From CADBRN01 sp050944685 (GTDB taxonomy: Bacteria; Bacillota; Clostridia; Lachnospirales; Lachnospiraceae), in NCBI GenBank assembly GCA_050944685.1, contig JBMNRP010000003.1, forward strand, positions 1 to 64,000: 64,000 nt of DNA, given 5' to 3'. This document shows, one piece after another, positions 1 to 8,867 of this stretch. Made by a program: the position numbers and the translations under genes. Every line of letters starts with the position of its first letter. The stretch's first letter is position 1. The notes under the pieces are model-generated. The model saw only the letters and a program-made list of their open reading frames with translations. It was not told the origin of the DNA and did no database searches.

Positions 1-580
1 CGTCTGTGCAATGGGCTGCCGCCCGCAGTCGGTCCGCAAAATCTACTGCAAAGAATGTCCGCGGGACGAGCTTCATGTCGATCCGGATGTGATGACGACG
101 CTGATGGCCGTCCTGAAGTTCAGATGCGGCTCCGTCATCAACATGAACATGTGCTGGGACGCGTGGGATTCCGTGCTGCCCCGCATGGAGCTGTACGGAG
201 AAAAAGCGACCCTGTGCATCGACGAAGAAGACCCGGACGCGGGTCCGAATATCTTCGGCGGAGACACGCTCGTGAGAACGAAGGAGACCTATCGCTGGAA
301 ATCCATGCCGCCCGCTGACTCCGAGACTCAGGTCCCCTGGGAAATCGCCGAGGTCCGGCACGATTACGGCGCGACGAGCTACGTCACAAACAACCGTGGA
401 ATCGGGCTGATCGACACAATCCGTGCCATCCGGGACGGACGGCAGAACCGGGCCTGCGGAGCCATGGCCCTCCATCTGCTCGAGGTGAGCGAAGGGATCC
501 TGAACTCCGCGAGAGACTGCCGGTACATCCGGATGACGACGACCTTCGAGAGGCCGGAGGCCATGCCGCAGAAAGCCTGA
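1..580 (+). CDS. Gfo/Idh/MocA family oxidoreductase, C-terminal part (truncated by window start)
   Basis: The reading frame is open to the first base, so only the C-terminal ~192 residues are present and the NAD(P)-binding Rossmann part lies outside. What remains resembles the alpha/beta substrate-binding domain of Gfo/Idh/MocA dehydrogenases: a beta-sheet stretch (FRCGSVINMN, then MELYGEKATLCI) and the usual ending in which a small set of helices (GLIDTIRAIRDGRQNRACGA, then ALHLLEVSEGIL) packs on the sheet. Such enzymes oxidise or epimerise sugars and inositols with NAD(P). The real start is unknown and the substrate cannot be inferred. It converges with the next gene, 5 bases away. Confidence 0.75.
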   Translation, partial: VCAMGCRPQSVRKIYCKECPRDELHVDPDVMTTLMAVLKFRCGSVINMNMCWDAWDSVLPRMELYGEKATLCIDEEDPDAGPNIFGGDTLVRTKETYRWKSMPPADSETQVPWEIAEVRHDYGATSYVTNNRGIGLIDTIRAIRDGRQNRACGAMALHLLEVSEGILNSARDCRYIRMTTTFERPEAMPQKA

Positions 581-585
581 GCCAT

Positions 586-816
586 TCAGCCGCTGATTCC
601 CTTCCCCACGAGATCGATCAGACCGCATACGATAATCACGGGGATTGCCACAACCGCAAACCCCATGGAAAGCAGCAGAAGAAATGAAAGCGGCCACAGC
701 AGTATCGCCAGGATGGAGAAACCGATTTTCATGACACCCCAGCTGAGTCTGAAGATGAGGCCGATGAATTTGAAGAACAGCCAGATCGCCAGAAGAAATA
801 AGATAATGGAAAACAT
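586..816 (-). CDS. Small hydrophobic membrane protein, 76 aa
   Basis: A 76-residue protein that is almost entirely hydrophobic, with two or three predicted membrane segments (roughly residues 2-20, 28-48 and 50-70) and very few charges. A strong GAGGGAGGGG site lies seven bases before the ATG, which supports real expression. It ends facing the oxidoreductase gene. No family is recognised; it resembles the many small uncharacterised membrane proteins of Clostridia and no function can be assigned. Confidence 0.6.
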   Translation of the reverse strand: MFSIILFLLAIWLFFKFIGLIFRLSWGVMKIGFSILAILLWPLSFLLLLSMGFAVVAIPVIIVCGLIDLVGKGISG

Positions 817-1025
817 ACTTTTTCCCCTCCCTCAACAGATCCAATACACGTTTTGCATATGCCCTATGATATCATATTTTTGGCGGAGGCATTCGCCCGG
901 GAATATAATTTGCACAAATACAGGAAAAATCCGCCCGGAAACCCTCTGAACCGGCAATTTCCGGCCGGCCATTTTATGAATCATGCAAAAAAAACGGGGC
1001 GCAAAGAAAGGCGGAACACAACACC

Positions 1026-1559
1026 ATGAAAAAAATACTGATCGTAATTGATATGCAGAAGGATTTTATCGACGGATCGCTGGGGACGAGAGAAGCCGTA
1101 TCGATCGTTCCCTCTGTCGTGAAAAAAATGAAATCTTACAGCAGGGACTCGATCTACGCGACGCGCGACACACACGAAGAAAATTACCTGGAGACGCAAG
1201 AGGGGCGCAATCTCCCGGTTCCGCACTGCATCCGCGGGATCGCCGGCTGGCAGCTGCATCCGGAGATCGAGGCGCTCGTCCCTGCGGACCACATCATCGA
1301 CAAGCCCGGATTCGGCTCGCTCGAACTGGCAAAACGCATGAAAGAACTTGCCTCAGAAAAAGAAATCGAGATCGAGCTCGTGGGTCTCTGCACGGACATC
1401 TGCGTCGTCTCAAACGCGGAGATCCTGAAGGCCTTCCTCCCCGAGACGATAATCCGCGTCGATCCGTCCTGCTGTGCCGGCGTCACGCCGGAAAAGCATC
1501 AGGCCGCCCTCGAGACAATGCGTTCCTGCCAGATTATGGTCGAAAAAACGGGACTGTGA
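1026..1559 (+). CDS. Isochorismatase-family cysteine hydrolase (nicotinamidase-like)
   Basis: A 177-residue protein of the isochorismatase fold. It opens with KKILIVIDMQKDF, the hallmark N-terminus, and has the catalytic triad of this family: Asp9, Lys93 (in IDKPGFGS) and Cys126 (in GLCTDICV). Nicotinamidases and N-carbamoylsarcosine amidase-like enzymes use this triad for amide hydrolysis in the cytosol. The length fits single-domain nicotinamidases of Firmicutes, so nicotinamide to nicotinate for NAD salvage is the most likely reaction, but the family also hydrolyses other amides. It appears to be a single-gene unit and ends in a hairpin terminator that begins inside its last codons. Confidence 0.85.
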   Translation: MKKILIVIDMQKDFIDGSLGTREAVSIVPSVVKKMKSYSRDSIYATRDTHEENYLETQEGRNLPVPHCIRGIAGWQLHPEIEALVPADHIIDKPGFGSLELAKRMKELASEKEIEIELVGLCTDICVVSNAEILKAFLPETIIRVDPSCCAGVTPEKHQAALETMRSCQIMVEKTGL

Positions 1560-1606
1560 GAATCGTCACAGTCCGCTCAGCCAGCATCTCGCTGGCTGTG
1601 TTTTGT
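1551..1606 (+). terminator. Tandem hairpin terminator after the isochorismatase gene
   Basis: Two consecutive perfect stem-loops: a 9-bp stem GGACTGTGA/TCACAGTCC at 1551-1574 that overlaps the stop codon, then an 8-bp stem CAGCCAGC/GCTGGCTG at 1578-1598 followed by TGTTTTGTTT. The second has the typical GC stem plus T-rich tail of an intrinsic terminator. Confidence 0.75.
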
Positions 1607-1618
1607 TTATGGTTCAAA

Positions 1619-2056
1619 TTATCCGCACGCCGGGAGCCTCAGACCCCAGCTGTTTTCCCGCCTGCTTCGCTTTCTTTTTTTCTGCTGCGTATCCGTCCCG
1701 TTCGTCTCAATATGTGCCGGCATGGTCGTATACCGGTTTTTCTCATACGCTCTTCTGCATTCCTGATCGGACGAAAAGGTATAGTATGCAATCCGAATGT
1801 CACCGTCCCCTGATACAGCCTCACGACAGGTTTCTGCCATCATGTCGGACGCGTCTCCTTCGCTCAGCACATAGTCCTCCTCTTCGGCCCAGATGAGAAA
1901 CTCACTTTGGGAAGCGAAATCCTTCTGACCCCGGGACCCGTGGTGCCGCCGGTAAAAAGCGGACCGTCCACCTGATGGGTTTTTCCTCCCGGGAACCCCG
2001 CCTGTTAAGAAAAATCTTTGTAAATCTTTTGAAAACAGCATTCTTTCTGACGACAT
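1619..2056 (-). pseudogene. Doubtful ORF or gene remnant
   Basis: A 145-codon open frame. Its middle part (from about SEFLIWAEEEDY to YEKNRYTTMP) has the amino-acid composition of a real protein. Both ends are rich in Arg, Ser and Gly as in non-coding frames, and no ribosome site precedes the ATG at 2056, which itself overlaps the control region of the next gene. It may be a decayed gene fragment; it may also be nothing. If it is rejected, 1607-2063 is a non-coding stretch. Confidence 0.22.
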
Positions 2057-2063
2057 AGCAGAG

Positions 2064-2069
2064 TATAAT
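2064..2069 (+). promoter_or_regulatory. Possible -10 element for the AIM24-family gene
   Basis: An exact TATAAT lies 38 bases before the start codon. The region 17-18 bases upstream (TTCTTT) is a poor -35, so only the -10 is convincing. Confidence 0.35.
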
Positions 2070-2106
2070 CATTTACAGATTTCAATGTTTGTAAAAGGAG
2101 GCAATG

Positions 2107-2931
2107 ATGCAAATATTTAATCTGGAAAATGAATATCGCAAAATCGTCAATACCGCCGGACCGTTCCACGTTCTCGAATATTTTCAGGATACGAGTATAG
2201 CGCCGGGAATGGCCACGGAAGAATATTTTATGACCAAAATGAATGTTCACCGCCGCCAGATCGTCGCGGACCTCACCGGCAGCAACACGATCGTCGCCCA
2301 GGCCGGCGCGATGCAGTGGATGGTCGGAAATGTCAGCCTCACTTCCGGAGTGAAAGGCGTCGGCGACCTCTTCGGAAAAATGGTTAAGGGAGCCGTGACG
2401 AAAGAGTCTGCCGCCAAGCCGGTATACACCGGGGCCGGCGTGCTCGTCCTGGAGCCCACCTATAAATATCTGCTGCTCGAAGATATCGGTCAGTGGGGAA
2501 ACGGAATGACCATCGAAGACGGCATGTTCCTCGCCTGCGAGGGAACCGTTCAAAGCAGGGTCATCCACCGCAAAAATCTCTCCTCCGCGGTAATGGGCGG
2601 AGAGGGCTTCTTCAACCTCTCCCTGTACGGCCGGGGAATTGCCGTTCTGGAAAGCAATGTTCCGGCATCTGAGCTGGTCACGATTGAGCTGAATAACGAA
2701 GAGCTGAAAATCGACGGAAACCTCGCGGTGTGCTGGTCCTCCGACCTGGACTTCACGACAGAGCGTTCCTCCAGGTCACTGGTGGGATCCGCCATCAGCG
2801 GAGAAGGTCTCGTAAACGTATACCGCGGAACCGGGCGCGTGCTGATGGCTCCTGTAACACCGACAGGTTCTCTGTATTCGGCCTCCACTTCCACGAGTGG
2901 AAAACCGGCCGCGAAAAACAGCAACACCTGA
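2107..2931 (+). CDS. AIM24 (DUF124) family protein
   Basis: A 274-residue protein whose glycine-rich beta-strand repeats match the AIM24 family (for example MGGEGFFNLSLYGRG followed by GEGLVNVYRGTGRVLMAP). Members form a beta-barrel of unknown biochemical role; the mitochondrial homologue affects inner-membrane organisation. Two ATG codons are in tandem at 2104 and 2107; the second sits five bases from AAGGAGG and is the better start. The tail (GSLYSASTSTSGKPAAKNSNT) looks flexible. It is convergent with the radical SAM gene with only seven bases between the stops, so no terminator fits there. Confidence 0.75.
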   Translation: MQIFNLENEYRKIVNTAGPFHVLEYFQDTSIAPGMATEEYFMTKMNVHRRQIVADLTGSNTIVAQAGAMQWMVGNVSLTSGVKGVGDLFGKMVKGAVTKESAAKPVYTGAGVLVLEPTYKYLLLEDIGQWGNGMTIEDGMFLACEGTVQSRVIHRKNLSSAVMGGEGFFNLSLYGRGIAVLESNVPASELVTIELNNEELKIDGNLAVCWSSDLDFTTERSSRSLVGSAISGEGLVNVYRGTGRVLMAPVTPTGSLYSASTSTSGKPAAKNSNT

Positions 2932-2938
2932 TCCTGTT

Positions 2939-4399
2939 TTATCCCGTCGAAACCGGAGAAGTCTTCGCCTCCGCCCTCATGAGATACTTCTTCTCCAGTT
3001 CTCTTAAATGCGGCAGGTCTTTCCGGAGATCCTGACGGATCTGCCGCTGCCAGAAATATTCTCCCAGAAACAGCAGCCGTTCCATTCCCCGCTTCCGGAT
3101 AACGGCCCGCACCAGATTGGGAAACGAATAGACGGTTTTGCTCGCCCTGATAATTTCCATCTGCAGATCCGACGGAGAAATGTTCTCCGGATAATGCACG
3201 ACGTTTCCCACGCATCGCGACCAGTCCTCGTCCAGGAGCTTGTTCCTGTGGGACGCGTACACCGGCGTTCCCGGGATGAAGTACATGGACTGGATCAGGA
3301 TACCGGAAATGTGCTCACGGAGCACGAACTTTGCCAGGCGGTCTCCCACGCCCTTCGTGTGATTGTCCGCTCCGAAGATGAAGAGTCCGCGGACCCTGAG
3401 ACCGTGACGCCGGATGTTCCGGACCGCCCTCAGGACGCCCTGATACGTGCTCGCCTTGTGATACGTCCCGAACGCCTCATCCTCCAGAAATTCGATTCCG
3501 ACCGCGAGTTCCGAAAATCCGGCCCGTTTCAGGAGATCGAGCATCTCGTCGTCGAAGCCCACCTCAAAACGCGCCTGAATCGTAAAGTTATAGTGGATAT
3601 TCTCGGAAATGATGAGCTTCAATACCTGAATGGCCCACTCGCGGTTGGCGAAGAAATTGTCGTCCGTGATCCACAGAATTTTCGTCAGCCGGTGACGGCC
3701 GGTATCAAAAAAATCGATGGCGGCCCGGATATCGTCTATCACGTTCTGCGGCGACCGGACGCGCACACCCCGGCCGAATGCCGCGACGAGAGCGCAGTAG
3801 TCACAGCAGTGCGGGCAGCCGCGGGACGCGTGAACCTGCGGCCAAAGCGTATTATGCCCCGCCATTTCACGAAAACGGTAGACCAGATCACGGTCCGGAA
3901 CGATGTCCAGATGGACGGGCGGAACCGCTCTCCCGGTGTTGATGCGCTCCCCGTTTCGGCCCCCGTAAACGCCGGCGAAGTCAAAATCCCTCTCGCCAGA
4001 GAGCGCATGCAGAAACGGAAGGATGATCTCATCTCCCTCCCCCAGAAGCACGTAATCGCCGTACTGAATCGTTTCCTCCGGATTCAGTGTCGCGTGAAGT
4101 CCTCCGAAAACGATAACCGCGCTGCTGTTTTCGCGGATCTTTCCGGCAAGCTCGTAACCGCGGTTCGCATTGAACGTGAAGATGCTGATGAAAATGACAT
4201 CCGCGTCATACACATCCTCCCAGCGGATTTTCGAGATGGATTCGCTGTACATGAGCACGTCGGGATACTCCTGCTTTACGATCGTCGCAAGTGTCATGGC
4301 GCCCTGCGAGGGGTTGCGGATATATTTATTGTAGACGAAAAGATTTTTCAGTGATTTTCGGTAGGGGAGATTCCCCGGCTCCAGAAATCGGATTTTCAT
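2939..4399 (-). CDS. B12-binding domain radical SAM protein
   Basis: A 486-residue protein with an N-terminal cobalamin-binding-like Rossmann domain (about residues 40-140, including VIVFGGLHATLNPEE) followed by a radical SAM barrel. The 4Fe-4S cluster motif CxxxCxxC is Cys195, Cys199 and Cys202, in SRGCPHCCDYC. This is the class B / BchE-like architecture whose members methylate or rearrange unactivated carbons using S-adenosylmethionine and cobalamin. No DxHxxG motif is evident, as is common in this group. ATG 4399 is chosen because AGGAGG lies eight bases upstream; a longer frame to 4510 has no such site. It stands alone, so the substrate is unknown. Confidence 0.8.
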   Translation of the reverse strand: MKIRFLEPGNLPYRKSLKNLFVYNKYIRNPSQGAMTLATIVKQEYPDVLMYSESISKIRWEDVYDADVIFISIFTFNANRGYELAGKIRENSSAVIVFGGLHATLNPEETIQYGDYVLLGEGDEIILPFLHALSGERDFDFAGVYGGRNGERINTGRAVPPVHLDIVPDRDLVYRFREMAGHNTLWPQVHASRGCPHCCDYCALVAAFGRGVRVRSPQNVIDDIRAAIDFFDTGRHRLTKILWITDDNFFANREWAIQVLKLIISENIHYNFTIQARFEVGFDDEMLDLLKRAGFSELAVGIEFLEDEAFGTYHKASTYQGVLRAVRNIRRHGLRVRGLFIFGADNHTKGVGDRLAKFVLREHISGILIQSMYFIPGTPVYASHRNKLLDEDWSRCVGNVVHYPENISPSDLQMEIIRASKTVYSFPNLVRAVIRKRGMERLLFLGEYFWQRQIRQDLRKDLPHLRELEKKYLMRAEAKTSPVSTG

Positions 4400-4484
4400 A
4401 TCGTGTCCTCCTGCATTCCTCCGGCATTTACAATAATAATACCCTGCAGCAGTCCGAAAAGTTTCACGAACCGAAAACCCGTTT

Positions 4485-4522
4485 TCCATACAAAAAAGAT
4501 CCGGCCGCAAAGCCGGATCTTT
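4485..4522 (-). terminator. Intrinsic terminator of the msmK-galK-galT operon
   Basis: A perfect 11-bp stem (AAAGATCCGGC at 4495-4505, GCCGGATCTTT at 4512-4522) is followed on the minus strand by six T residues. It lies 29 bases after the galT stop. Confidence 0.85.
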
Positions 4523-4550
4523 CCTGTACGGATGAATCTGAGAAAAGTTT

Positions 4551-6065
4551 TCAGATCGGCTTTTTGTTTACCGCCTCGACAAATCTCAGAAAAGCCTCAT
4601 CTCCCTTTTCGTTCATTTTATAGACGCCGGCGTCCTCCAGCACATGACTGAAGACGATTCCGGTCTCCTTCCGGACGATCTCCGGGACGTTTTCCCGTGA
4701 AATTCCGGAATACTGAGCGCGGATCTGCTCCGCCCAGTCCGCGTGCTTCTCCGTAAGTGCATCGGAACGGAAGTCTCCTCCGCTCACCAGCTTTTCCTCC
4801 ACGGCGGCCAGTTCTTCCTTCAGGCGGGCCGGGAGTACCGCGAGCCCCATCACCTCAATCAGGCCGATGTTCTCTTTCTTGATGTGATGCCACTCCTTAT
4901 GCGGATGAAAAATTCCGAGCGGGTACTCTTCGGTCGTCCGGTTGTTCCGGAGCACGAGATCGATCTGATAGGCGCCGCCGCTCATCCGGGCGATCGGCGT
5001 GATCGTGTTGTGCATTTCTCCTCCGGTTTCCGCGAGAATGTCCGCCTCTTCGTCGGAATAGCCTCTCCACGCCGTGAGAATCCGGTCGGAGAGTTCTGTC
5101 AGCTTTTCCCGGTCGCCCGAGGTCAGCCGGATCGTCGAAAGCGGCCAGTTTACATGCTCCGCCGTTACGTCGCCGAAGCCGGAAAACGAAAGCTTCTGCC
5201 GGACGGAGGCACGTTCGATCGCAAAGGTATAGCGCCCTCCCTGAAAATGATCGTGCGCCAGGATGGATCCTCCCACGATCGGAAGATCCGCGTTGGAACC
5301 GATGAAATAGTGAGGAAAAATATCAAGAAAATCGAAAAGCCTCGAGAAAGTTTTCTTCTCGATTTTCATCGGCTGGTGAACGCGGTTCAGCGCGATGCAG
5401 TGCTCATTGTAATAGCCGTAAGGCGAGTACTGAAATCCCCAGGGCTCCCCGCCGATCGTGATCGGGATAATTCTGTGATTTTCCCTGGCCGGATGATCCA
5501 GGCGGCCTTCGTATCCCTCGTTTTCCCAGCAGAGCTGACACTTCGGGTAGGCGTCCGGTCTCGTTTTCCGGGCCGCCGCGATCGCCTTCGGATCTTTTTC
5601 CGGCTTTGCCAGGTTGATGGTGATGTCGATCGTCCCGAATGCCGTGTCGGTCTTCCAGGCGACATTCTTTTTCATGCGGTCGCGCCGAATATAATTCGTA
5701 TCCTGCGAAAAGCGGTAAAACCAGTCCGTCGCATCGGCTGGACTTTTCTCATACAGGGAGCGGAAACGGGCGATCACATTGGATGGGCGGTCCGTCAGAA
5801 CGCCCATGATCTTCGTGTCGAACAGATCTTTCTCCGTGATGCCGCCTTCGATCAGACCGCGGTCCTCCGCCTCCTTCAGCAGCGTCTCCAGTATCAGCGG
5901 CAGCGTCGTATTGGGAACCTCCGCGCGCGGATCGGCCGAAAAACTGTCCTCCCCGAACAGACCGATCAGGCTGTTGATCACGTAACAGCGGTCCTCCTCC
6001 TGAATCAGTCCGCGATCCGTGCCGTATTTCACGAGCTGCAGAACCGCTTTATCAAACGTATTCAT
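4551..6065 (-). CDS. galT: UDP-glucose--hexose-1-phosphate uridylyltransferase, class II
   Basis: A 504-residue enzyme of the Firmicutes class II GalT type, about 150 residues longer than the E. coli class I enzyme. It swaps UMP between UDP-glucose and galactose 1-phosphate, the second step of the Leloir pathway, in the cytosol. The active-site block is ILAHDHFQGG with His271 and His273. The N-terminus (MNTFDKAVLQLVKYGTDRGL) is typical of this class. It is last in the minus-strand operon msmK-galK-galT, 91 bases after galK, and is followed by a strong terminator. The operon lies divergent from the alpha-galactosidase operon, which supplies its galactose. Confidence 0.93.
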   Translation of the reverse strand: MNTFDKAVLQLVKYGTDRGLIQEEDRCYVINSLIGLFGEDSFSADPRAEVPNTTLPLILETLLKEAEDRGLIEGGITEKDLFDTKIMGVLTDRPSNVIARFRSLYEKSPADATDWFYRFSQDTNYIRRDRMKKNVAWKTDTAFGTIDITINLAKPEKDPKAIAAARKTRPDAYPKCQLCWENEGYEGRLDHPARENHRIIPITIGGEPWGFQYSPYGYYNEHCIALNRVHQPMKIEKKTFSRLFDFLDIFPHYFIGSNADLPIVGGSILAHDHFQGGRYTFAIERASVRQKLSFSGFGDVTAEHVNWPLSTIRLTSGDREKLTELSDRILTAWRGYSDEEADILAETGGEMHNTITPIARMSGGAYQIDLVLRNNRTTEEYPLGIFHPHKEWHHIKKENIGLIEVMGLAVLPARLKEELAAVEEKLVSGGDFRSDALTEKHADWAEQIRAQYSGISRENVPEIVRKETGIVFSHVLEDAGVYKMNEKGDEAFLRFVEAVNKKPI

Positions 6066-6156
6066 GATGAATCCTTCCTGCCGCGGCAGGCGGCATAATA
6101 TCGTTTCGCAAAAATCTGCGTTTTCTCCTGTCCGGGAATCCTCAGATGCCCCGCCC

Positions 6157-7467
6157 TCAGGCGTTCTCTTCCCCTTCCCCGGTCAGGACGGCTCCGCCGC
6201 AGGGCCGGACCTGGACGAAATGACAGCTCCCGTCGCCGAGCACGCCGTCAACGGTCTTCTGAAAAGAATCCCGCATCCCGAGCGGGACGAAAGCCTGCAC
6301 GGTTCCGGCAAAACCGCCTCCGTGCACGCGGAACGCTCCTCTTCCCTGCAGAGCACAGTCGCAGATCGCAAGAGCCGCGTTGACCTCCTGATGTGCGGCG
6401 CTTCCGGGCACCGCCGTATTCTGAAGATACATCCAGGAGGAATTCCCGGATTCCCGGACGAGTTTCAGGAACCGGTCCGTGTCATGAGCGCGGATCGCCT
6501 CCGCCTCCTCCTGCGCGCGCCGGTTTTCGCGCACGAAATGCAGGGCACGCAGAAAAGCGCGGTCTCCGCAGACCCCGCGGATCTTCGCCGCGTCGCATAC
6601 GAGCTGCTCTTCGGTGATGCCCCTCAGATATTTCTTCCCGAAAACGGCCGCGACGCTCTTCATCTCCTCCGGAATCGAAGCGTAGGCGTCCGTCAGATCA
6701 TCGTGAGAGCTGTGGGAATCCACGATGCATAAGGAGTATCCTGCCTCCTCAAAATCAAAACCGATCTTTCCGACCTTCGGCTGATCCGGATCCTCAAAAT
6801 CAATCGCGACGAGACTTCCCACCGAGGAAGCCATCTGATCCATCAGTCCGCTCGGCTTTCCGAAATAGCGGTTCTCCGCTGCCTGCCCGAGCACGGCGAT
6901 GTCGATTGCGGAAAGCTTCCCTCCGAAGAACAGGTCATTCAGCACGACACCGACCAGCGTCTCAAACGCAGCGGAAGAGGAAAGTCCCGAGCCGCTCATA
7001 ACCGAGCTGACGCAGTACACGTCCGCCCCTTCCGGGGAGAAGCCCCGTTCCGAGGAGAGCGCGGCGATTCCGCGGACGAGAGAGGCAGTCGTTCCCCTCT
7101 CGCTCTCCTGAATGCCGGGCTGATCGAGATCGATCCGGGTAACGCCGTAACCCTCCGAGCAGACCCGCAGCATCCGCGTGTGATTCGGCGCAGCCGCTGC
7201 GATCGTATCGAGATTGACGGCCGCCGCCAGAACACATCCCATCTGATGATCCGTGTGATTCCCTCCGATCTCCGTTCTCCCCGGCGCACTGTAAAGTCCG
7301 GGGAGAGCGGAATCGTTCTCCGGAAATGTCCTGCGGAATCCATCCAGAACGGTGCGGAAACGATGCTCATATTCTCTTATGCTTTTTTCGTCGCGGCACC
7401 CGTATATCTCCCGGATGCGCCCGTCAAAACTTCCGTTTTCCAGCTGTGAAATCCGTTTATCGTTCAT
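6157..7467 (-). CDS. galK: Galactokinase
   Basis: A 436-residue GHMP-superfamily kinase that phosphorylates galactose at C1. The galactokinase signature is PGRTEIGGNHTDHQ at residues 62-75, and the ATP-binding GHMP motif is MSGSGLSSSAAFE at about 155-167. A third conserved block is HGGGFAGTVQAFV near the C-terminus. It is somewhat longer than the ~390-residue standard galactokinase, with additional N-terminal sequence. It lies between msmK and galT in one operon, so transport energy, phosphorylation and uridylyl transfer are co-expressed. Confidence 0.93.
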   Translation of the reverse strand: MNDKRISQLENGSFDGRIREIYGCRDEKSIREYEHRFRTVLDGFRRTFPENDSALPGLYSAPGRTEIGGNHTDHQMGCVLAAAVNLDTIAAAAPNHTRMLRVCSEGYGVTRIDLDQPGIQESERGTTASLVRGIAALSSERGFSPEGADVYCVSSVMSGSGLSSSAAFETLVGVVLNDLFFGGKLSAIDIAVLGQAAENRYFGKPSGLMDQMASSVGSLVAIDFEDPDQPKVGKIGFDFEEAGYSLCIVDSHSSHDDLTDAYASIPEEMKSVAAVFGKKYLRGITEEQLVCDAAKIRGVCGDRAFLRALHFVRENRRAQEEAEAIRAHDTDRFLKLVRESGNSSWMYLQNTAVPGSAAHQEVNAALAICDCALQGRGAFRVHGGGFAGTVQAFVPLGMRDSFQKTVDGVLGDGSCHFVQVRPCGGAVLTGEGEENA

Positions 7468-7479
7468 AGCAATCCTGTT

Positions 7480-8661
7480 TCACGCCTTCTCCAGGTTATT
7501 TCCGTCCTCTCCGAACAGGTGGATGGTATTCGGATCAAACGTAAACGACAGCTCCGAACCGACCGCAACCGCGTTCTCCGACGGGACGACGATGATTCCG
7601 TCCCGGTCATACGCGCTGATATGCATATGGACACTGGAGCCCATCATTTCGCTGACCTCCACTCTTCCCTTGAGCGCCGGGCCCGATCCCGTTCCGATCC
7701 GGATGTGCTCGGGGCGTACCCCGACCGTGACATCCTGCCCATTGACGCCGTTTTTCTTCAGGTTTGCCTGCTTTTCTCCGGACAGATTAAACAATACGTC
7801 CTGAACCTGAACACAGTACGTGCCATTGTTTTTGCGGATCAGCTTTCCGTCGTAGAAATTCATCTGCGGAACGCCGATAAATCCTGCCACGAAGATATTG
7901 GCCGGGTCGTCAAACACCTCCTGAGGCGTTCCGATCTGCTGGACAACTCCGTCCTTCATGACGACGATCCGGTCACCGAGCGTCATTGCCTCGGTCTGGT
8001 CATGCGTGACATAAATAAAGGTACTGTTGATTTTCTGGCGGAGCTTGATGATCTCCGCCCGCATCTGATTTCGCAGCTTCGCGTCCAGGTTGGAGAGCGG
8101 CTCATCCATCAGAAGAACCTTCGGCTCGCGGACGATCGCACGTCCGATGGCGACACGCTGTCTCTGGCCGCCCGAGAGAGCCTTCGGCCTGCGCTCCAGA
8201 TACTCGGTGATACCGAGGATCTCCGCCGCCTGATTGACCTGTTTGTCTATCTCTTCTTTGGGAACCTTTCTCAGCTTCAGCGGAAATTCCATGTTCTGAC
8301 GAACCGTCATATGCGGGTACAGCGCGTAGTTCTGGAAAACCATCGCGATATCCCGGTCTTTCGGATCAACGTCGTTCATGACCTTTCCGTCAATTTTCAG
8401 CACGCCGTCGCTGATGGATTCCAGCCCGGCCACCATCCGGAGTGTCGTGGACTTTCCGCAGCCGGACGGACCGACGAGAACGATGAACTCGCGGTCCTTG
8501 ATCTCCAGATTAAAATCCTGAACCGCTACCACGCCTTCGTCCGTAATTTTCAGCGTCGTTTTTTTCTTCTCCGGTTCGCCTTTCTTCTTTTTTCTCTTCT
8601 TTTTGTCATCCTCGGCAAACGGATACACCTTTTTAATTCCCTGCAACGATACTTCCGCCAT
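7480..8661 (-). CDS. msmK: Sugar ABC transporter ATP-binding protein (MsmK/UgpC type)
   Basis: A 393-residue ATPase of carbohydrate uptake transporter family 1: Walker A GPSGCGKST at 64-72, signature LSGGQRQRVAIGRA, Walker B VLLMDEPLSNLD, and the C-terminal regulatory domain ending near FDPNTIHLFGED. It would energise the permease pair encoded at 11.6-13.3 kb; that plus-strand operon has no ATPase of its own. Residues 20-34 form an unusual lysine-rich insertion (KKKRKKKKGEPEKKK) within the first strand region. ATG 8661 is chosen for its GGAAGGAG site; an upstream in-frame ATG at 8730 lacks one. In Firmicutes one MsmK often serves several sugar transporters. Confidence 0.9.
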   Translation of the reverse strand: MAEVSLQGIKKVYPFAEDDKKKRKKKKGEPEKKKTTLKITDEGVVAVQDFNLEIKDREFIVLVGPSGCGKSTTLRMVAGLESISDGVLKIDGKVMNDVDPKDRDIAMVFQNYALYPHMTVRQNMEFPLKLRKVPKEEIDKQVNQAAEILGITEYLERRPKALSGGQRQRVAIGRAIVREPKVLLMDEPLSNLDAKLRNQMRAEIIKLRQKINSTFIYVTHDQTEAMTLGDRIVVMKDGVVQQIGTPQEVFDDPANIFVAGFIGVPQMNFYDGKLIRKNNGTYCVQVQDVLFNLSGEKQANLKKNGVNGQDVTVGVRPEHIRIGTGSGPALKGRVEVSEMMGSSVHMHISAYDRDGIIVVPSENAVAVGSELSFTFDPNTIHLFGEDGNNLEKA

Positions 8662-8867
8662 TTTTACTCCTTCCTGGCCGCGTAAAAACTCCCCGGGACA
8701 ATTCTCTGCTGTCACCCCGTTTGTATGCATTTTTTTAATCCGGAGAGCCGTCCTTGCCGTCTGTCGTTCGCAGAACTGACAGTATTGCTGTTAATTTAAT
8801 TGAAATTTTAGAGGATTTTGCCAAAGCTGTACATGGAACGTTTCGCATGAATCATGGAATAATGTGT

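Noticed and set aside
8700..8867. Catabolite-response (cre) site upstream of msmK
   Set aside because: The best candidate near 8840 (around GAAACGTTCC) departs from the cre consensus at several fixed positions.
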